Origin: Candidatus Sulfopaludibacter sp. SbA3
GTDB lineage: Bacteria > Acidobacteriota > Terriglobia > Bryobacterales > Bryobacteraceae
NCBI GenBank assembly: GCA_945900935.1
Contig: CAMDKT010000051.1
Coordinates: 1 to 16,072 of the forward strand
Reading direction: 5' to 3'
DNA: 16,072 bases
The position numbers and the translations under genes are program-made. The notes beneath the pieces are model-generated. The model saw only the letters and a program-made list of their open reading frames with translations. It had not been told where the DNA came from and searched no databases. Shown here one piece after another: positions 13,922 to 16,072 of the stretch. Position 1 is the first letter of the stretch. Every line of letters begins with the position of its first letter.

Positions 13922-13954
13922 TGAGGCACGCCATGCGGAAGAAATGACGCGCTC

Positions 13955-13978
13955 CCGGCAGCGCCGTAACGCTGCCGG
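13955..13978 (-). terminator. Strong GC hairpin downstream of the template repeat
   Basis: CCGGCAGCG (13955-13963) pairs perfectly with CGCTGCCGG (13970-13978) across a 6-nt loop, 36 bases beyond the 3' end of the TR in the direction of transcription. No T-tract follows. It may terminate or stabilise the TR RNA, or act as a structural element of the retroelement. Confidence 0.45.
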
Positions 13979-14014
13979 CTCTCGCCTTACGGCAACGATC
14001 TGCCGCCCCTCATC

Positions 14015-14126
14015 CCGGAGACACCGGAACCCGATATTGTTGTTCCTGTCCGCGGGCTCATTGTGGTTGCGATAAGCCCCGCGCAGGTTCGTTGTATTGT
14101 TCCAATACGAGCCCCCGCGCACGTTT
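14015..14126 (-). repeat. DGR template repeat (TR)
   Basis: A 112-bp segment matching the variable repeat at 15634-15745 at 98 positions. All but one of the 14 differences are adenines in the TR sense strand. Adenines cluster in AAC/AAT and ACA/ACG codons: the readable frame contains 'YWNNTTNLRGAYRNHNEPAD' then RNNN. The 3' end (sense strand) is an adenine-free, GC-rich stretch that is identical in both repeats, as expected of an initiation-of-mutagenic-homology site. The TR covers the last 22 codons and stop of the RT gene in a different frame and extends 43 bases past the stop. Confidence 0.93.
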
Positions 14127-15191
14127 GTACGGCGTGCCCAGCTGGAACGCGGTCCCGCCCAGCATCCGTTCGCGTAACACCCAGGTGTCGCCAAACGCCG
14201 CATGGCCGATCCACGCCCGCACTCTCTCTGTTACTTGTCCAAATGTCAATTCTCCTCGTTCATGAGCCCTTCCCATCCACCGCAATCGCCGCCCGAATCG
14301 AGTAACATTCCCCCGTATCAGCCGCGTCCTCCCAGGGAATAACTGCCAGCCTAGAAAAGTCACGCCGTCCGCGCACCGGTAGACACGGCTCTTGCCCGCG
14401 TGCATCTCCAGCCGCAGCCCCGCCAACGTATCCGTCAGCCGCGCCCGCATCTCTCCCAGCCGCGCCTTCGAATCGTCGAACAACACAAAATCGTCCACAT
14501 ATCGGGCATACAATCGCGGCCGTAACTCCCGGTCCGCCATCTGGTCCATCCCATTCAAATACACGTTCGCGAAAAACTGCGATGTCTGGTTCCCCAGCGG
14601 CAACCCTCGCCGCCGTGCATAGGGCGTAAACAGGTCATCCCCTTCGAAGTACCGGACATACTCTTCCTGCGGCCCGCTTGCCCCCACAATCCGCGCCGCC
14701 AAATCCAATGTCGGCCGGCATTGGATCACCCGCTCCAACTGTTCCAATAGGATCGCATGGTCAATCGTCGCGAAATACTTCCGCACGTCGCATTTCAGTA
14801 CATAGGGAAACCGCGCCGCGCCCGCCCGCGCTACGTCCAAAGCCGCATGGCTCCCCATCCCCTTTCGGCACGCGAACGAATGCCGCGAAAACCGCGGTTC
14901 GAACACCGGTTCCAGCACCCGCGTCAATGCATGATGTACCACCCGGTCACGAAACGGCGCAGCCGAAATCAATCGCGGCTTCGGATCCACAATCGCAAAG
15001 GTCCGGTACGGCCCGGGCGTATAGCTCCCGTCGCGCAACTCTCGCCGCAACCGCAGCAACTCGCCCTCCGTCTCCATCAAAAACCAAGCCACATCCGGCC
15101 GATTTTTCTTCCCCGCCGCCGCCGCCTCCGCCGCGCCCAACAAATTGGCGAAACTCGACACTTCCTCCCACAAATTTCCCGCCCGCTTCAT
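14058..15191 (-). CDS. DGR-type reverse transcriptase
   Basis: A 377-residue reverse transcriptase that copies TR RNA into mutagenised cDNA, misincorporating opposite adenines. Motifs in order: 'KPRLISAAPFRDRVVHHALT' (71-90), 'HSFACRKGMGSH' (104-115), catalytic D135 in 'KCDVRKYFATID', the DGR hallmark of LGxxxSQ type, 'GLPLGNQTSQFFANVYLN' (196-213), and the catalytic YVDD (231-234). They are followed by 'GVTFLGWQLFP' and a thumb-like helical end. The SQ motif and the lack of maturase or RNase H domains separate it from group II intron and retron enzymes. The ATG overlaps the Avd stop (ATGA). The last 22 codons lie inside the TR, so its C-terminus 'ARGLVLEQYNEPARGLSQPQ' is set partly by the template sequence. 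Confidence 0.95.
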   Translation of the reverse strand: MKRAGNLWEEVSSFANLLGAAEAAAAGKKNRPDVAWFLMETEGELLRLRRELRDGSYTPGPYRTFAIVDPKPRLISAAPFRDRVVHHALTRVLEPVFEPRFSRHSFACRKGMGSHAALDVARAGAARFPYVLKCDVRKYFATIDHAILLEQLERVIQCRPTLDLAARIVGASGPQEEYVRYFEGDDLFTPYARRRGLPLGNQTSQFFANVYLNGMDQMADRELRPRLYARYVDDFVLFDDSKARLGEMRARLTDTLAGLRLEMHAGKSRVYRCADGVTFLGWQLFPGRTRLIRGNVTRFGRRLRWMGRAHERGELTFGQVTERVRAWIGHAAFGDTWVLRERMLGGTAFQLGTPYKRARGLVLEQYNEPARGLSQPQ

Positions 15192-15544
15192 GCCCGCCCC
15201 GGCTGCGTTTTCCGCCAGCCCCCCACCATCCGTCCTATCTCATCCAACTTCTCCGCGCTGAACCCGTAACTGTCAATGGACATCAGCCGCAAATCCTTCG
15301 CCAGCCGCAACAAATACCGCGTGCTATTCACCTTCCGGTTCGCCGTTTGCAGCAGATCGTCTTTCCGCGATGCGTACGCCGCTTCAACCAACGAGGTCAA
15401 TAAATCCAGCCCGTTCGCCGTCAACCGTTCCCCCACCGTGAACCGGTGTGCCCTCGGAAAATTCTCTACCTTTGGCAATAGCCATAAAACGAACTCGTAA
15501 GCCTTACCCACCACCGGCGGCGCGCCCTCATCCGGTTTTTGCAT
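15188..15544 (-). CDS. avd: DGR accessory variability determinant (Avd), four-helix bundle protein
   Basis: A 118-residue helical protein of the Avd/'four helix bundle' type. Avd forms a basic pentameric barrel that binds the RT and TR RNA and is needed for mutagenic retrohoming. The helices are visible as 'VVGKAYEFVLWLLPKVENFP', 'RFTVGERLTANGLDLLTSLV', 'DDLLQTANRKVNSTRYLLRL' and 'SAEKLDEIGRMVGGWRK'. The 'KVENFPRAHRFTVGERL' segment is highly characteristic. It is encoded between target and RT genes and overlaps the RT start by 4 bases. The ATG at 15544 is the first in-frame start because a stop precedes it closely. AAGGAG lies 15 bases upstream, rather far, which may keep expression low. Confidence 0.93.
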   Translation of the reverse strand: MQKPDEGAPPVVGKAYEFVLWLLPKVENFPRAHRFTVGERLTANGLDLLTSLVEAAYASRKDDLLQTANRKVNSTRYLLRLAKDLRLMSIDSYGFSAEKLDEIGRMVGGWRKTQPGRA

Positions 15545-15582
15545 CGTTCAAACAGCATACTCCTTTCAAAAAAATTTTTCCC

Positions 15583-15595
15583 GCGGCTTCGCCGC
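15583..15595 (-). other. Hairpin downstream of the variable repeat, followed by a T-tract
   Basis: On the minus strand GCGGC, loop GAA, GCCGC forms a compact hairpin containing the unusually stable GCGAAGC core. Seven T's follow 8 bases later. It lies 38 bases beyond the VR and after the target-gene stop. It may be a terminator between target and avd, or the DNA hairpin that some DGRs need downstream of VR for target recognition. Confidence 0.5.
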
Positions 15596-15618
15596 TCGAA
15601 AGGAAAAAGAAAAAAGAA

Positions 15619-16072
15619 TCAAGAAAACACTTTCCGGAGACACCGGAACCCGATACCGCCGTTCCTGTCCGCGGGCACATAGTGGATGCGATAAGCCCCG
15701 CACAGGTACGAGGCATTGTTCCAATACGAGCCCCCGCGCACGCATTTTCTCTCGGCCGAATAATCACTCCCGGTCCATTCCCAAACATTCCCTGCCATAT
15801 CTGCAATTCCCTCGGACGTATCCCCTGCCGGAAACATCCCAACCGCCGTCGGAGCGCCGACACTACGCTCGAAATTCGCCCGCCACTCATCCGGTGCCTC
15901 CGGCCCCCATGGATACTTTCGCCCTGCCGTCCCACGCGCCGCGAACTCCCACTCCTCCTCCTTCGGCAACCGCCCGCCCACCCATTCGCAGTACGCCCGC
16001 GCGTCCTCCCAATCCACCCAAACCACCGGCCGCGTCGGCGTCAGCATTTGTGTCTCCCACTCCCCTGGTTCA
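15619..16072 (-). CDS. DGR target protein, FGE-sulfatase/C-type-lectin-like fold (N-terminus outside window)
   Basis: The frame is open from the right edge, so the visible 150 residues are the C-terminal part; the Met at 16047 is internal to the fold. FGE-sulfatase landmarks appear in order: 'RPVVWVDWEDARAYCEWVGG', 'RLPKEEEWEFAARG', 'KYPWGPEAP', 'GIADMAGNVWEWTGSDYS', 'VRGGSYWNN' and the terminal 'GIGFRCLRK'. DGR variable proteins of this class use the fold as a ligand-binding scaffold, not as an enzyme. The variable repeat encodes the last 40 or so residues. Relative to the TR the protein has N-to-C, T-to-A, T-to-S, N-to-Y, R-to-C, N-to-I, N-to-Y, E-to-V and two N-to-G changes. Whether it is secreted cannot be seen without the N-terminus. 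It is first in the DGR operon. Confidence 0.92.
   Translation of the reverse strand, partial: EPGEWETQMLTPTRPVVWVDWEDARAYCEWVGGRLPKEEEWEFAARGTAGRKYPWGPEAPDEWRANFERSVGAPTAVGMFPAGDTSEGIADMAGNVWEWTGSDYSAERKCVRGGSYWNNASYLCGAYRIHYVPADRNGGIGFRCLRKVFS
15634..15745 (-). repeat. DGR variable repeat (VR)
   Basis: The 112-bp partner of the TR at 14015-14126, a constant 1,619 bp away. Differences from the TR on the plus strand lie at 15656, 15657, 15659, 15660, 15677, 15681, 15686, 15708, 15711, 15712, 15714, 15743 and 15744 (all T in TR) plus 15702 (G in TR, A here). The adenine-free sense-strand 3' end is identical in both. It ends 15 bases before the target gene's stop codon. Confidence 0.93.

Noticed and set aside
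13868..14203. Minus-strand open frame of 111 codons reading through the template repeat, ending like an FGE-type variable protein
   Set aside because: It lacks the FGE domain upstream and overlaps the RT gene. The resemblance comes from the TR being a copy of the VR, so it is template and not a second target gene.
14058..15191. Reverse transcriptase as a group II intron maturase or a retron enzyme
   Set aside because: The LGxxxSQ-type motif, the absence of maturase and endonuclease domains, the adjacent Avd gene and the TR/VR pair identify a DGR enzyme.
1..16072. CRISPR array, insertion sequence with terminal inverted repeats, or rRNA/tRNA genes
   Set aside because: No regularly spaced repeats with unique spacers, no transposase motifs and no structural RNA signatures were found on reading both strands.

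Overview
The window is GC-rich (about 60% or more) with strong third-position C in most genes. A DUF1501 fragment, DUF433/DUF5615 and YgiT-type toxin-antitoxin (TA) pairs and a small 'NGSKSQGPTSTTGKAKSARN'-type protein are typical of soil Acidobacteriota (Solibacter/Bryobacter-like). That assignment is inference from gene content; no rRNA or tRNA is present. The window reads as an accessory island of phage remnants, defence genes, TA loci and a retroelement.

Layout. 1-484: 3' end of a phage-type terminase large subunit (+). 485-924: no gene, but a cluster of hairpin repeats. 925-1731: 5'-truncated DUF1501 gene (+). 2008-2475: broken DUF4258 toxin followed by an MqsA/YgiT-type antitoxin (-). 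2687-8557: a type I restriction-modification operon in the order hsdR-hsdS-hsdM (+), in which hsdR carries a late frameshift. 8593-9699: an unrecognised gene with a HEPN-like R-x4-H motif (+), bracketed by a second, diverged copy of the hsdM 3' end at 9669-9749. 9960-10674: HigB-like toxin remnant plus intact HigA-like antitoxin (+). 11123-11693: DUF433/DUF5615 TA pair (-). 11706-12405: decayed phage tail-like gene (-). 12732-13169 (+) and 13741 leftward (-): two convergent, overlapping hypothetical genes. 13950-16072: a diversity-generating retroelement (DGR) on the minus strand.

The DGR is the most notable system. In transcription order it has a target gene with a formylglycine-generating-enzyme (FGE)-sulfatase/C-type-lectin-like fold and a C-terminal variable repeat (VR), an Avd-type four-helix-bundle accessory gene, and a DGR-type reverse transcriptase (RT). 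The template repeat (TR) lies across the 3' end of the RT gene. TR and VR are both 112 bp and differ at 14 positions; 13 of these are adenines in the TR coding strand, the signature of adenine-directed mutagenic retrohoming. The single exception is a C-to-T change.

A second theme is selective decay. Three harmful partners (HsdR, the DUF4258 toxin, the HigB toxin) carry frameshifts, deletions or a stop codon, while their protective partners (HsdM/HsdS, the MqsA-like and HigA-like antitoxins) are open. Either selection is removing the toxic halves or the assembly contains indel errors. The HigB lesion includes a nonsense codon as well as an indel, which argues against errors alone.
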